Shown one piece after another: positions 44,195-52,935 of a DNA stretch of 64,000 nucleotides. Location of the stretch: contig NZ_AP022593.1 in NCBI RefSeq assembly GCF_010731815.2, positions 3,844,001 through 3,908,000 on the forward strand. The letters are read 5' to 3'. The position numbers and the translations under genes are program-made. Each line of letters starts with the position of its first letter. Position 1 is the stretch's first letter. The notes beneath the pieces were generated by a model. The model was not told the DNA's origin. It saw only the letters and a list, made by a program, of their open reading frames with translations, and made no database searches. This DNA comes from Mycolicibacterium arabiense. GTDB taxonomy: Bacteria > Actinomycetota > Actinomycetes > Mycobacteriales > Mycobacteriaceae.

Positions 44195-44935
44195 TCAGGA
44201 CGTGCGGTGCGGAACCCCGCTCAGCAGACCGCCATCGACCACGAATTCCGAGCCAGTGCAATAGGACGACTCATCGCTCGCCAGGAACAGCACCATCGCC
44301 GAGACTTCCGCTGGGTCGGCGCCGCGACCCATCGGAATCGAGAGGAAGTCCTCCGGGATGCCCGCGGTCATCGGCGTGCGGATGAACCCCGGGTGTATCG
44401 AGTTCACCCGGATGTTCTGGGGCGCCAGTTCGAGGGCGGCTGACTTCGACAGTCCGCGCACCGCGAACTTGGTTGCGGTATAACCGTGCAACCCCGGGCT
44501 GCCACGAAAGCCCTCGACTGACGACACGTTGACGATCGAGCCGCCGCCGGAGGCGGCCATCGCGGTGACGCCGGCGCGGATTCCGAGGAAGGTGCCGGTC
44601 AGGTTGACGTCGAGGATGGCACGCCACTCGGCCACCTCGTACTGGTGAATGAGGTTGCCGTTGACGATGCCAGCGTTGTTCACCAGGACCGACAGCGAAC
44701 CGTACCGCTCGACCGTTGCCTGGACCGCACGCGACCAACTGTGCTCGTCGGTCACGTCGAGGTGGACGTATGTGGCCTGATCGCCGATCGCTTCCGCGAC
44801 GGCAGCACCCTCGTCGTCGAGTACGTCCGCGATGACGACGGCTGCGCCTTCGGCCGCCAGGACGCGCGCATGCTCCGCACCCATCCCGCGCGCTCCGCCA
44901 CTGATCAGGGCGACCCGCCCGTCGACTCGGCCCAC
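44195..44935 (-). CDS. SDR family oxidoreductase (3-alpha/20-beta-hydroxysteroid dehydrogenase-like)
   Basis: A 246-residue classical SDR. ISGGARGMGAEHARVL is the cofactor motif (G-x3-G-x-G), ADVLDDEGAAV carries the Asp for NAD, VNNAGIVNG the NAG motif, VNVSSVEGFRG the Ser and YTATKFAVRGL the Tyr-Lys. The C-terminal GSEFVVDGG is typical. GTG 44935 (VGRVDGRVALISGG) is chosen, with GGAAAG upstream; the longer frame upstream overlaps the flavin-oxidoreductase gene. It starts four bases after that gene's stop, so they are one unit, possibly acting in steroid, alcohol or enone metabolism. Confidence 0.9.
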   Translation of the reverse strand: MGRVDGRVALISGGARGMGAEHARVLAAEGAAVVIADVLDDEGAAVAEAIGDQATYVHLDVTDEHSWSRAVQATVERYGSLSVLVNNAGIVNGNLIHQYEVAEWRAILDVNLTGTFLGIRAGVTAMAASGGGSIVNVSSVEGFRGSPGLHGYTATKFAVRGLSKSAALELAPQNIRVNSIHPGFIRTPMTAGIPEDFLSIPMGRGADPAEVSAMVLFLASDESSYCTGSEFVVDGGLLSGVPHRTS

Positions 44936-44939
44936 CAGA

Positions 44940-46157
44940 TCAGCTTTCCTTCTCGACGTCGCGTTCGCGCAGCACGCACCGGGTGCCGTCGTAGATCGTC
45001 GCCATGCACTTCGTGCAGTGGACGCAGAGTCCCTCGCGCGTCGAACCCCGCCGGAACTTGTCGACGAGCATCGGATCACGGAGAAGCGCCCGGCCCATGG
45101 CCACGAATTCGAAGCCCTCGGCCATCGCGGTGTCGACCGTCTCCATCGTGTTCACCCCGCCGAGCAGGATCAACGGCATGGTGAGAGCGTCGCGGAACTG
45201 GCGGGCCAGCGGCAGGAAGAACGCCTCTTCGAACGGGTACGTGCGGAACATGCGCGGGCCGACGATCCGCAGTCCCAGGCCGACGATGGCCGGCTGGGAC
45301 GCGATGAACTCCGCCATCGGCACGTCACCCCGGAAGTAGTACATCGGGTTGAGCAGTGAACTGCCGCCGGTCAATTCGAGTGCGTCGAGATGGCCGTCGG
45401 ATTCCAGCAGGCGTGCCGTGGGCAGGCTGTCGGTGAGCCAGAACCCGCCGCGCACACCGTCGTCCATGTTGAACTTGGCGGTCACCGCGACGCCGTCACC
45501 CGCCTCCCTGCGGACGCGTTCGACGACCCGCCGCGCCAGCTCGGCTCGGCGTACGGTGTCGCCGCCGAACTGGTCGGTGCGCTTGTTCAGGTTGGGGCTG
45601 AAGAAGGAACTCACCAGATATCCGTGACCCAGGTGCACCTCGATCGCGTCGAAGCCTGCCTCGACGGCATTGCGGGCGGCCGTGCCGAAGTCGTCGACCA
45701 CCTCGCCGAGTTGCGCAACGGTGGCGGCGCGGACCAAACCCATTGCCGGCGCGCTGATCCGAGTCGACGGGGCCAAGGTGGCCATCCGGTTCGAGCGAGT
45801 GTTGGCGACGAGACCCGCATGCCCGATCTGCGCGCACACCAGCGTGTTCTCGGCGTGCACGGCGTCGGTGAGCCGTCGCAGGTCGCCGGCCCGCCGCCGG
45901 TCGAGCACCATCGTGTCGCGATGTACCCGCCCCCCGGGCGACACCGCGCAGTAGGCGACCGTCGTCATGGCCGCTCCGCCGCGCGCCACCTCGAGGTGGA
46001 AGTCGACGAGGTCGTCGGTGACCTCGCCACGGGGCATTCGGCCCTCGAAGGTCGCAGCCTTGATGAATCGGTTCTTGAGAGTGAGCGGGCCGAGCGTCGT
46101 GGGCGTGAAAGCCGTCGAAGCGGGAGGGGCCGCGTGCACTACGAGTTGCGGTGCCAT
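44940..46157 (-). CDS. NADH:flavin oxidoreductase (old yellow enzyme family)
   Basis: A 405-residue FMN barrel of the OYE/2,4-dienoyl-CoA reductase-like group. FTPTTLGPLTLKNRFIKAATFEGRM is the FMN-binding entry, VHLGHGYLVSSFFSPNLNKRTDQFGGD the family signature with His and the Tyr-containing loop, and LILLGGVNTMET plus EFVAMGRALLRDP the phosphate site. The C-terminus GLCVHCTKCMATIYDGTRC resembles the [4Fe-4S] Cys cluster of dienoyl-CoA reductases, but the protein ends there, without their second (FAD/NAD) half. It reduces activated C=C bonds. It is followed by an SDR in the same operon and divergent from a TetR gene 69 bases away. Confidence 0.88.
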   Translation of the reverse strand: MAPQLVVHAAPPASTAFTPTTLGPLTLKNRFIKAATFEGRMPRGEVTDDLVDFHLEVARGGAAMTTVAYCAVSPGGRVHRDTMVLDRRRAGDLRRLTDAVHAENTLVCAQIGHAGLVANTRSNRMATLAPSTRISAPAMGLVRAATVAQLGEVVDDFGTAARNAVEAGFDAIEVHLGHGYLVSSFFSPNLNKRTDQFGGDTVRRAELARRVVERVRREAGDGVAVTAKFNMDDGVRGGFWLTDSLPTARLLESDGHLDALELTGGSSLLNPMYYFRGDVPMAEFIASQPAIVGLGLRIVGPRMFRTYPFEEAFFLPLARQFRDALTMPLILLGGVNTMETVDTAMAEGFEFVAMGRALLRDPMLVDKFRRGSTREGLCVHCTKCMATIYDGTRCVLRERDVEKES

Positions 46158-46213
46158 TGGTATCGAAATGTAGCACGCTCTCCGGCAGGACGGCTCGACG
46201 GCACGCCTCTGCT

Positions 46214-46224
46214 GTTGAATCAAC
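46214..46224. promoter_or_regulatory. short palindrome GTTGA-A-TCAAC in OYE/TetR gap
   Basis: Perfect 5-base arms lie just before the TetR start at 46227, in the divergent gap. A TetR operator is possible, but a single 11-base palindrome is weak evidence. Confidence 0.25.
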
Positions 46225-46226
46225 GG

Positions 46227-46796
46227 GTGCAGGACAACAGGGCAGCGGGCCGACCCAGGGACCCGTCGATCGACGAGCGCGTCTTCTCGGTGACCCGTGA
46301 ACTGCTCGTCGAGATCGGCTGGGACGAACTCAGCATGCGGCAGATCGCCGCTCGGTCCGGGGTGAGCCGCTCGAGCATCAACCGCCGCTGGTCCTCCAAG
46401 GCCGAGTTGGTCCTGCACGCGATCCTGGGCGCGACACCCGATCTGGACCTGTTCGCAGGCACCGACCAGCGGGGCTGGGTCGACGGCGTCGTACGAGGCA
46501 GCCGAGAGTTGTTCGCGCGTCCCGAAGTCCGCGCCGCGGTGCCCGGGCTGCTGCTCGCCATGTCGGAGAACGAGCAACTGCGGCAACGGCTCTGGGCGGA
46601 CTTCAGCGGACCCGCGGTTGGGCTGTTCACCGCGGAGTCCAGTGACGGCACGGTCGGCGAAGGGGATGCGCGGGCAGTCATCGCCATGGCGGCCGGCGCC
46701 GCACTGTTCCTGAGCACCATCGCCGCCGAGGACGACACCGATGCCCTGCACGCCAGGATCTCCGGACTACTCACCCGGGCGGTGCTCGGCGACTGA
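46227..46796 (+). CDS. TetR/AcrR family transcriptional regulator
   Basis: A 189-residue repressor-type protein with an N-terminal helix-turn-helix: VFSVTRELLVEIGWDELSMRQIAARSGVSRSSINRRWSSKAELV (residues about 20-65). The C-terminal domain is helical (EVRAAVPGLLLAMSENEQLRQRLW). GTG 46227 is chosen; a TTG at 46215 in the same frame is an alternative. It is divergent from the OYE-SDR pair, which is the likely target. Ligand unknown. Confidence 0.88.
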   Translation: MQDNRAAGRPRDPSIDERVFSVTRELLVEIGWDELSMRQIAARSGVSRSSINRRWSSKAELVLHAILGATPDLDLFAGTDQRGWVDGVVRGSRELFARPEVRAAVPGLLLAMSENEQLRQRLWADFSGPAVGLFTAESSDGTVGEGDARAVIAMAAGAALFLSTIAAEDDTDALHARISGLLTRAVLGD

Positions 46797-46801
46797 TCGA
46801 G

Positions 46802-48121
46802 TCAGGTCGCGCTGACGCCGGGGATGCGGCCCTCGCGGAACGCCTCGACGAAGTGCCGGTGGTCGTCACGCACGATCGCGGCGTACTCCAGGCCGAATTC
46901 GAGCATGTCGGAGACGAATTCGGCATCGCGGTCGCCGATGACCCCCACGATGGCCTCCTCGGTCTGGAACGCAACCAGTGACTGATCGCTGTCGGTGTCG
47001 CTGACGCAGTGCACCTTGGCGACCGCGCGACCCAGCTGCTCGATGACCTCCACCAGTTCGTCGGGTTCGGTCAACTCGCTCCAGTCGAGATCGGCCTCGT
47101 AGGGCGAGATCTCGCTGACCACGAAGCCGACACCGTCGATGACGGTGTAGCCGAGCAGGGGATCGGCGTGCGCCTGCAGCGCACGCTGGGACACCGCCGT
47201 GCGGTGCCCGTGGTGCTGGAAGTACCGGTGCACCTCGGCGTCGTCGACCACACGGCTGGGTGCCGCCACGTTGCCCTGCTTCATCGACAGCACCACGTCG
47301 TTGTCGAGCGCCTGGTTGTAGCCCTCGATCAGCACCGTGTAGGCGGGAAGTCCGGCGCTGCCGATGCCGAAGCCGGTCTTGGCGACGACGTCCTTGACGT
47401 CGTAGGCGATACCGCGAAAGCGCTGCGTGTCCGGGATGGTCTCCAGGTAGTGGCCGAACGCCGCCTCCACCTTCTGCCGCTCCGCGTCGTCGAGGCGTCT
47501 GACACCCGACAGTTCGCGGAACCGACGGTCGTTCTCGCCGACGACGGTGATGCGGTCCAGCATCCCCGCACGGGTCGACAGCCGGGCCGACTCCAACGCC
47601 GTGAGCACTGCACCGCGCGCGGTCAACAGGTTCAGCGAGAACGAGGAGTCGTCCTCGACGTCGACGAACCACCGCACCTGGTCCACGTAGGCCCGGACGA
47701 AGGCCTCGATCAGCGTGGTGATCGCGCCGTCGGAAAGCGCCTTCTGCCAGCACATCAGGGCGATGCTCGCCGCGAACCGCTTCAGGTCCCAGGTGAAGTG
47801 GCCGACGTAAGCCTCGTCGAAGTCGTTGACGTCGAAGATCAACACTCCCGCGCCGTCCATGTACGTGCCGAAGTTCGCCGCGTGCAGGTCGCCCTGGATC
47901 CAGACCCGGCTGGTGCGCTCGTCAGCCCACCGGTCGTCGCGGGCGGCGACGTCGGCGTAGAAGATGCACGCGCTGCCGCGGTAGAACGCGAACGGATCGG
48001 CCGCCATCTTGCGGAACTTGGTGCGGAACGAATCGGGGTCGGCCGCCATCAAGTCCGAGAAGGCGGCGACGAGGCTCGTCACGATGAACGACTCGCGTTC
48101 GTCGCCCGACGGGTCGCTCAA
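46802..48121 (-). CDS. DUF2252 domain-containing protein
   Basis: A 439-residue protein of a family with a distant kinase/aminoglycoside-phosphotransferase-like fold. Characteristic motifs are FYRGSACIFYADVA, VWIQGDLHAANFGTYMD, DVNDFDEAYVGHFTWDLKRFAAS (the putative catalytic/metal Asp residues) and GYNQALDNDVVLSMKQG. Function is unproven. The start is TTG 48121 (LSDPSGDERESF), the only start that covers the conserved N-terminus. It is on the same strand as the PAS-ANTAR gene upstream, 43 bases away. Confidence 0.87.
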   Translation of the reverse strand: MSDPSGDERESFIVTSLVAAFSDLMAADPDSFRTKFRKMAADPFAFYRGSACIFYADVAARDDRWADERTSRVWIQGDLHAANFGTYMDGAGVLIFDVNDFDEAYVGHFTWDLKRFAASIALMCWQKALSDGAITTLIEAFVRAYVDQVRWFVDVEDDSSFSLNLLTARGAVLTALESARLSTRAGMLDRITVVGENDRRFRELSGVRRLDDAERQKVEAAFGHYLETIPDTQRFRGIAYDVKDVVAKTGFGIGSAGLPAYTVLIEGYNQALDNDVVLSMKQGNVAAPSRVVDDAEVHRYFQHHGHRTAVSQRALQAHADPLLGYTVIDGVGFVVSEISPYEADLDWSELTEPDELVEVIEQLGRAVAKVHCVSDTDSDQSLVAFQTEEAIVGVIGDRDAEFVSDMLEFGLEYAAIVRDDHRHFVEAFREGRIPGVSAT

Positions 48122-48164
48122 CGCTCACACCGGCGATGAATCTGCATGCCCCACCATACGGCGG

Positions 48165-48848
48165 CTACCGGCCCTCGCCCTTCAAGGTCATCAGGAGCCG
48201 GTTGATGGGGTTCTGGTCGTGATCGCGGACGGCGAGCAACCCCGGCACCTGGGCTACCAGCTCGGTCGCGATGTCGTAGAGCTTCACGTTCATCTCCTGC
48301 GAGCGCCACCGCATCACCTCGAACGCGGCGTCGTCGGAGATGTCGTAGATCGCCATGAGCATGCCCTTGGCCTGGTCGATGACGGCGCGGTGAGCCACGA
48401 TGTGCTGCAGCTCGTCGGTGACGCCCTTCTGGACGTCCTCCTTCACCGCAGCGGTGACATCGACGAAGAAGCCACGCGTCGCCAAGACCTCGCCGTCGTC
48501 GTCCTTGACGACCTCGCCGACCACGACGACCCTGCGGACGTCACCGGCCTTGGTCACGATGCGGTGCCTACCGCTGAACGGAGCCTGGGTCTTCGCCAGG
48601 GAGGCGGTGACGTTCGCGACGTCTTCGGGGTGTCGATGTCGAAGCATCAGCTCCGTGGTGGGCTCCACCTCGCCCGGCTCGTAGCCGTGCATCCGAGCAA
48701 CGGCGTCCGACCACGTCCACGTGTCGGTGCCGTAGTCGTACTGGAACCGCCCTACCCGCTGCGACTTCCCGGCGAGGAGCGCCCGGTCCAAGTCGCCAGG
48801 AGCCTCGTCGTCGGTATCGCTGTCGGGCGGCGAGAGATCGTCGTCCAT
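48165..48848 (-). CDS. PAS and ANTAR domain protein (RNA-binding antiterminator-type regulator)
   Basis: A 227-residue signalling protein. A PAS fold (about residues 35-140: RVGRFQYDYGTDTWTWSDAVARMHGYEPGEV, RHRHPEDVANV, FSGRHRIVTKAGDVRRVVVVGEVVKD) is followed by an ANTAR helix bundle (AHRAVIDQAKGMLMAIYDISDDAAFEVMRWRSQEMNVKLYDIATELV), which binds two-hexaloop RNA antiterminators. The usual partner with a receiver or GAF domain is replaced by PAS, a domain pair common in mycobacteria. ATG 48848 is chosen over a TTG at 48863. The target RNA is unknown. Same orientation as DUF2252, so cotranscription is possible. Confidence 0.9.
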   Translation of the reverse strand: MDDDLSPPDSDTDDEAPGDLDRALLAGKSQRVGRFQYDYGTDTWTWSDAVARMHGYEPGEVEPTTELMLRHRHPEDVANVTASLAKTQAPFSGRHRIVTKAGDVRRVVVVGEVVKDDDGEVLATRGFFVDVTAAVKEDVQKGVTDELQHIVAHRAVIDQAKGMLMAIYDISDDAAFEVMRWRSQEMNVKLYDIATELVAQVPGLLAVRDHDQNPINRLLMTLKGEGR

Positions 48849-48981
48849 GCTTCGCACACTCAAAGATATAGCGGATCGCGCGGCTCACGCGGGCCGATGG
48901 TCGCGATCGCCGCGGATTCGACACCAATCCATGCGGCACCCGGCTTGACATGCGCAGATCGGATGAGTCGCGGGGCCGGTG

Positions 48982-50001
48982 TCACCCCGCCAGGCGGCCC
49001 AGGATCTGCTCCGTCGACTCCTCTCGGGCGTCGCGGTAGCCGGTGCCGGCCCACAGGTGCACGAGGTCGGCTTCGCCGGCCGCCGCGGCGGCCTTGCGCA
49101 GTGGGCTGGTCAGGTGGTGGATCGCGGGATAGCCCAGCGGCGCGGAACGGTGTTCGTCGATGAACCGGTTGCGTAGGCCACGTGCCGGCCGGCCCGTGAA
49201 GGCGCGGGTGACCGCGGTCTCCCTCCGAAGCGGGTCGCGCAGCGCAGCGCGGTGGGTCGCCGAGGCGCCGCTCTCGTCGGCGAGCAGCAGGGCGGTGCCC
49301 ACCGCGACGGCTTGGGCACCGGCGCGAAGTGCCGCGGTGACCCCCTCGGTGTTGGACACCCCGCCCGCAGCGATCACCGGCAGCCCTACGCCATGGGTCA
49401 CCTGAGCGACGAGATCGGCGAGATCGAGGGCTTCGACCGGGCGGTCCGGCGTGAGGGTGCCCGAGTGGCCGCCGGCGGCGCTGGCCTGGACGGCCAACAC
49501 GTCGACACCCGCGGCCTCGGCCCGTGCCGCCTCGGCGCGCGATGTGACGGTCTGCACCACGACGCTTCCGGCCCTGCGCAACCCACGGATGACGTCGGCC
49601 TCGGGAATGCCGAAGGTGAAGCTGACCAGCGGCACCGGATCCGACAGGAGCAACTCGATCTTCGCGTCGAACGAATCGTCGTCATCGACCGGCTCCGCGG
49701 GCACGACGATGCCGAATCGGTCCGCCGTGCGTTGCACCTCTTCGGCATACCTGCGGTAGTCGTCGAGTGCGATCGGAACCGGGTTGGGCGCGAACACGTT
49801 GACGCCGAACGGAACTCGCGCCCCGCGTACGGCCGCTATCTCGCTCTGCACGGCCGCGTGGGACTTGTATCCGGCCGCCAGGAACCCGACACTGCCTGCC
49901 CGGGCAGCGGCAACCACCATGGCGGGCGTGGTCGGGCCTCCGGCCATCGGCGCGGCGAGTACCGGGTTGGTCACGCCGAGGTCCTTCAACGGTGACGTCA
50001 T
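48982..50001 (-). CDS. nitronate monooxygenase family protein (FMN-dependent, 2-nitropropane dioxygenase-like)
   Basis: A 339-residue FMN barrel. VLAAPMAGGPTTPAMVVAAARAGSVGFLAAGYK is the N-terminal signature and GVNVFAPNP the next. VDVLAVQASAAGGHSGTLTP holds the family His, and LPVIAAGGVSNTEGVTAALRAGAQAVAVGTALLLADES the phosphate-binding site. Such enzymes oxidise nitronates, or in related branches reduce enoyl-type substrates. The ATG at 50001 has a strong GAGGAGGA Shine-Dalgarno. It is divergent from the paired acyl-CoA dehydrogenase genes (194-base gap). Confidence 0.92.
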   Translation of the reverse strand: MTSPLKDLGVTNPVLAAPMAGGPTTPAMVVAAARAGSVGFLAAGYKSHAAVQSEIAAVRGARVPFGVNVFAPNPVPIALDDYRRYAEEVQRTADRFGIVVPAEPVDDDDSFDAKIELLLSDPVPLVSFTFGIPEADVIRGLRRAGSVVVQTVTSRAEAARAEAAGVDVLAVQASAAGGHSGTLTPDRPVEALDLADLVAQVTHGVGLPVIAAGGVSNTEGVTAALRAGAQAVAVGTALLLADESGASATHRAALRDPLRRETAVTRAFTGRPARGLRNRFIDEHRSAPLGYPAIHHLTSPLRKAAAAAGEADLVHLWAGTGYRDAREESTEQILGRLAG

Positions 50002-50194
50002 CGTTCCTCCTCGTCATCGACTTCTCCCGGTGCAACGATCCTGCGTCACGCAGCTTCCCCGTGCCCACGACCGACATCCTCCCTGCTGGGAGGTGGTGGC
50101 TCGCACCGGTGAGGCGAACCTTCACGAGTGGCGACGTGGGCGACGGGGTAGAACTGATCTCGCGCGGCAAACCCCGGAAGGATTGAGGTAGTCC

Positions 50195-51364
50195 ATGAAG
50201 TTGGCCTTGAGCGACGACGACGTCGCGTTCCGGGAAGAACTCCGTCGGTTCTTCAGCACCGAGATCCCGGCCGAGATCCGCGAGCGGATGAAGGCCGGGC
50301 ACCCGGACTTCCCCGGTGACATGGTCACGACGCAGCGGATCCTCAACGCCAATGGCCTGGCCGTTCCCGGCTGGCCCAAGGAATGGGGCGGCCAGGACTG
50401 GTCGCCGCTGCGCAAGCAGATCTGGGCCGACGAGATGCAGCTCGCAGGTGTTCCCGAGCCGCTGGCCTTCAACGCCAGCATGGTGGGCCCCGTGATCGCG
50501 CAGTTCGGTTCCGAGGAAATCAAGCAACGGTTCCTGCCGCCGACGGCCAACCTCGACATCTGGTGGTGCCAAGGCTTCTCCGAGCCGGAGGCGGGCTCCG
50601 ACCTGGCCTCGCTGCGTACCACCGCCGTGCGTGACGGGGACAGCTACGTCATCAACGGGCAGAAGACCTGGACGACGCTCGGGCAGTACGCCGACTGGAT
50701 CTTCGTCCTGGCCCGGACCAACCCCGACGCCCCGAAGAAGCAGGCCGGGATCTCGTTCATCCTGGCGGAGATGTCGACACCCGGGATCACGCTGCGACCG
50801 ATCAAGCTCGTCGACGGCAGCTACGAGGTCAACGAGGTCTTCTTCGACGACGTGCGGGTGCCCGCCGACCAGCTGGTCGGCGAGGAGAACGCCGGATGGA
50901 CCTACGCCAAGTTCCTGCTTAGCCACGAACGCTCCGGCATCGCCCGCATCGGGCTGACGAAGCGGTGGCTCGCCCAGGCCAAGCAGGCCGCGTCGAAGGT
51001 CACCGTCGGCAACGGCACACTGCTCGACGACCCGCTGTTCGCCGCGCGCGTCGCCGAGGTCGAGAACGAGGTGCTCGCGCTGGAGATCACCCAGCGGCGC
51101 GTCAGCGGTTCCGAGGCCGACGGCAAGCCCAACCCGGCGTCGTCGATTCTGAAGCTGCGCGGCAGCCAATTGCAGCAGGCGGCCACCGAGCTGCTGCTGG
51201 AAGTGGCTGGGCCCGACGCCATTCCGGTGGACACCGGCGACGACGCGCTGTCCGCGGCGCACGAAGCCGCACCCCGATACCTCAACTACCGCAAGACGTC
51301 GATCTACGGCGGGACCAACGAGGTGCAACGCACCATCATCGCCTCCACGATTCTGGGATTGTGA
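50195..51364 (+). CDS. acyl-CoA dehydrogenase (FadE-type), first subunit
   Basis: A 389-residue ACAD. MKLALSDDDVAFREELRRFFSTEIP starts the N-terminal helices. The middle barrel has CQGFSEPEAGSDLASLRTTAVRDGDSYVINGQKTWTT, the flavin/substrate motif, and the C-terminal helical domain ends in SIYGGTNEVQRTIIASTILGL, the ADP-ribose-contacting segment. It probably catalyses alpha,beta-dehydrogenation of a branched-chain, steroid-side-chain or fatty acyl-CoA. The second ACAD starts seven bases after its stop, the arrangement of mycobacterial heterotetrameric FadE pairs. Electrons would go to ETF. Confidence 0.93.
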   Translation: MKLALSDDDVAFREELRRFFSTEIPAEIRERMKAGHPDFPGDMVTTQRILNANGLAVPGWPKEWGGQDWSPLRKQIWADEMQLAGVPEPLAFNASMVGPVIAQFGSEEIKQRFLPPTANLDIWWCQGFSEPEAGSDLASLRTTAVRDGDSYVINGQKTWTTLGQYADWIFVLARTNPDAPKKQAGISFILAEMSTPGITLRPIKLVDGSYEVNEVFFDDVRVPADQLVGEENAGWTYAKFLLSHERSGIARIGLTKRWLAQAKQAASKVTVGNGTLLDDPLFAARVAEVENEVLALEITQRRVSGSEADGKPNPASSILKLRGSQLQQAATELLLEVAGPDAIPVDTGDDALSAAHEAAPRYLNYRKTSIYGGTNEVQRTIIASTILGL

Positions 51365-51371
51365 GCCGCAC

Positions 51372-52475
51372 ATGGACTTCGACCTGACCGAAGAGCAGCA
51401 ACTCCTGGGCGACACGACCCGCGAGATCCTCACCCGCGCCTACGACGTCGAGAAACTGAACCAGGTAATCGAGACCGACCTGGGGTGGAATCGCAAGGTG
51501 TGGGGCCAGATGGCCGAACTCGGTATTCTCGGCCTGGGATTCGACCCCGAGGAGTCCGGCCAGCTCGAGATCATGGTGGTGCTGACGGAGTTCGGTGCGC
51601 GACTCGCTCCGGAACCGGTCCTCGAAGGCGCGCTGCTGCCCGGTGGGCTGATCGCCGAATTGGGTACCGACGAGCAGAAGGCAGCGCTCGACGACGTCGC
51701 CTCCGGTGAGCGGTTGCTCGCGTTCGCGCACCTGGAGACGGGCATGCGTCCGTTCGACTCGCCGTCGACTCGCGCAGAGCGGCAAGGGGATTCCTGGTCG
51801 CTCACCGGTCGCAAGGCGTACGTGGCGGCCGGCGATGCCGCCGACGTCATCGTCGCGAGCGCCGCGCTGCCCGACGGCGGGACCGGACTGTTCCTCGTCG
51901 ACGCGAGCGCGGTGAACCGGCGGCCCTACCGCACGTTCGACGGTCGCCGTGGTGCAGAGATCGACTTCGACGGCGTCGCGGCCGAACCGCTCGGCGCCGG
52001 CGGTGATGCGGCCGAGCACGTCTCGCGTGCCCTGGTCCGCTACCAGTCGGCGTTGTGCGCCGAAGCCGTCGGCGCGATGACCGAAGCGCTGCGGCTCACC
52101 ACCGAATACCTCAACGCCAGAAAGCAGTTCGGCGTACCGCTGAGCAAGTTCCAGACCCTCACCCAGCGTGCCGCCGACATGTACGTCTCGCTCGAACTGG
52201 CGCGCAGCATGAACTTCTACGCCGCCATGTCGATCGCCGACGGCAACTTCGACCCCGTCGTCGCGGCGCGGGCGAAGCTGCAGATCGCCCGATCGGGCAG
52301 GCACATCGCGCAAGAGGCCATTCAGATGCACGGCGGCATCGGCGTCACTGCCGAATACCCGGTGGGGCACTACGCTGCTCGCCTCACCGCGATCGGCAAC
52401 ACGCTGGGCAGCGCGGACGATCAGTTGCGCACGCTGATCGGTCAGATCTCGTCCTACGAGACCATCGCGCTGTAG
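51372..52475 (+). CDS. acyl-CoA dehydrogenase (FadE-type), second subunit
   Basis: A 367-residue ACAD starting at an ATG seven bases after its partner. MDFDLTEEQQLLGDTTREILTRAYDVEKL opens the helical N-terminal domain. The middle domain is shorter and its flavin motif is degenerate (LETGMRPFDSPSTRAERQGDSWSLTGRKAYVAAGDAADV) compared with the GSD motif of the partner. The C-terminal domain has QAIQMHGGIGVTAEYPVGHYAARLTAIGNTLGSADDQLR. A weak middle domain next to an intact one is typical of alpha2beta2 acyl-CoA dehydrogenases such as ChsE4-ChsE5; this is by analogy. Confidence 0.92.
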   Translation: MDFDLTEEQQLLGDTTREILTRAYDVEKLNQVIETDLGWNRKVWGQMAELGILGLGFDPEESGQLEIMVVLTEFGARLAPEPVLEGALLPGGLIAELGTDEQKAALDDVASGERLLAFAHLETGMRPFDSPSTRAERQGDSWSLTGRKAYVAAGDAADVIVASAALPDGGTGLFLVDASAVNRRPYRTFDGRRGAEIDFDGVAAEPLGAGGDAAEHVSRALVRYQSALCAEAVGAMTEALRLTTEYLNARKQFGVPLSKFQTLTQRAADMYVSLELARSMNFYAAMSIADGNFDPVVAARAKLQIARSGRHIAQEAIQMHGGIGVTAEYPVGHYAARLTAIGNTLGSADDQLRTLIGQISSYETIAL

Positions 52476-52479
52476 CGGG

Positions 52480-52935
52480 TCAGCCGTCGGCCGAGGTCCA
52501 GGCGTAGGGCAGGAACTTGCCGTCCAGCGTCACCACCACCCGGTCGCCGTCGGGGTGTGGCTTGCGTTCGACGTCCAGGCTGAAGTTGATGGCGCTCATG
52601 ATGCCGTCGCCGAACTCGGAGTGGATGAGTTCCTTGATCGCACCGCCGTAGACCTGCAGCACCTCGTAGAACCGGTAGATCGTGGGATCGGTGGGGACGG
52701 CGGTGGGCAACCCGCCACGCATCGGCACCGCTGCCAGCACCGGCACGACGGACTCGTCGAGACCCAGCAGCTCGGCGAGCACCGCGCCGGTCTCGGACGG
52801 GATCGGGTGTTGGCCCAGCAGAGCCGCGATCGTCCACACCACCGGCTTGTCGACGGCCTCGGAGAGCTGCTGCCAGGTCAGCCCCTTTGCCAACCTGGCA
52901 GCAACGATCTCGGCGGTGATCTCGTCGCGGGTCAC
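52480..52935 (-). CDS. cynS: cyanate hydratase (cyanase)
   Basis: A 151-residue enzyme that decomposes cyanate with bicarbonate to ammonia and CO2. The N-terminal helical domain (DEITAEIVAARLAKGLTWQQLSEAVDK) is followed by the cyanase core TDPTIYRFYEVLQVYGGAIKELIHSEFGDGIMSAINF. The active residues are visible at Arg88, Glu91 and Ser114; their spacing equals Arg96/Glu99/Ser122 of the E. coli enzyme. GTG 52935 overlaps the stop of the formate/nitrite-type transporter gene (GTGA at 52932-52935), so they are coupled. Confidence 0.95.
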   Translation of the reverse strand: MTRDEITAEIVAARLAKGLTWQQLSEAVDKPVVWTIAALLGQHPIPSETGAVLAELLGLDESVVPVLAAVPMRGGLPTAVPTDPTIYRFYEVLQVYGGAIKELIHSEFGDGIMSAINFSLDVERKPHPDGDRVVVTLDGKFLPYAWTSADG

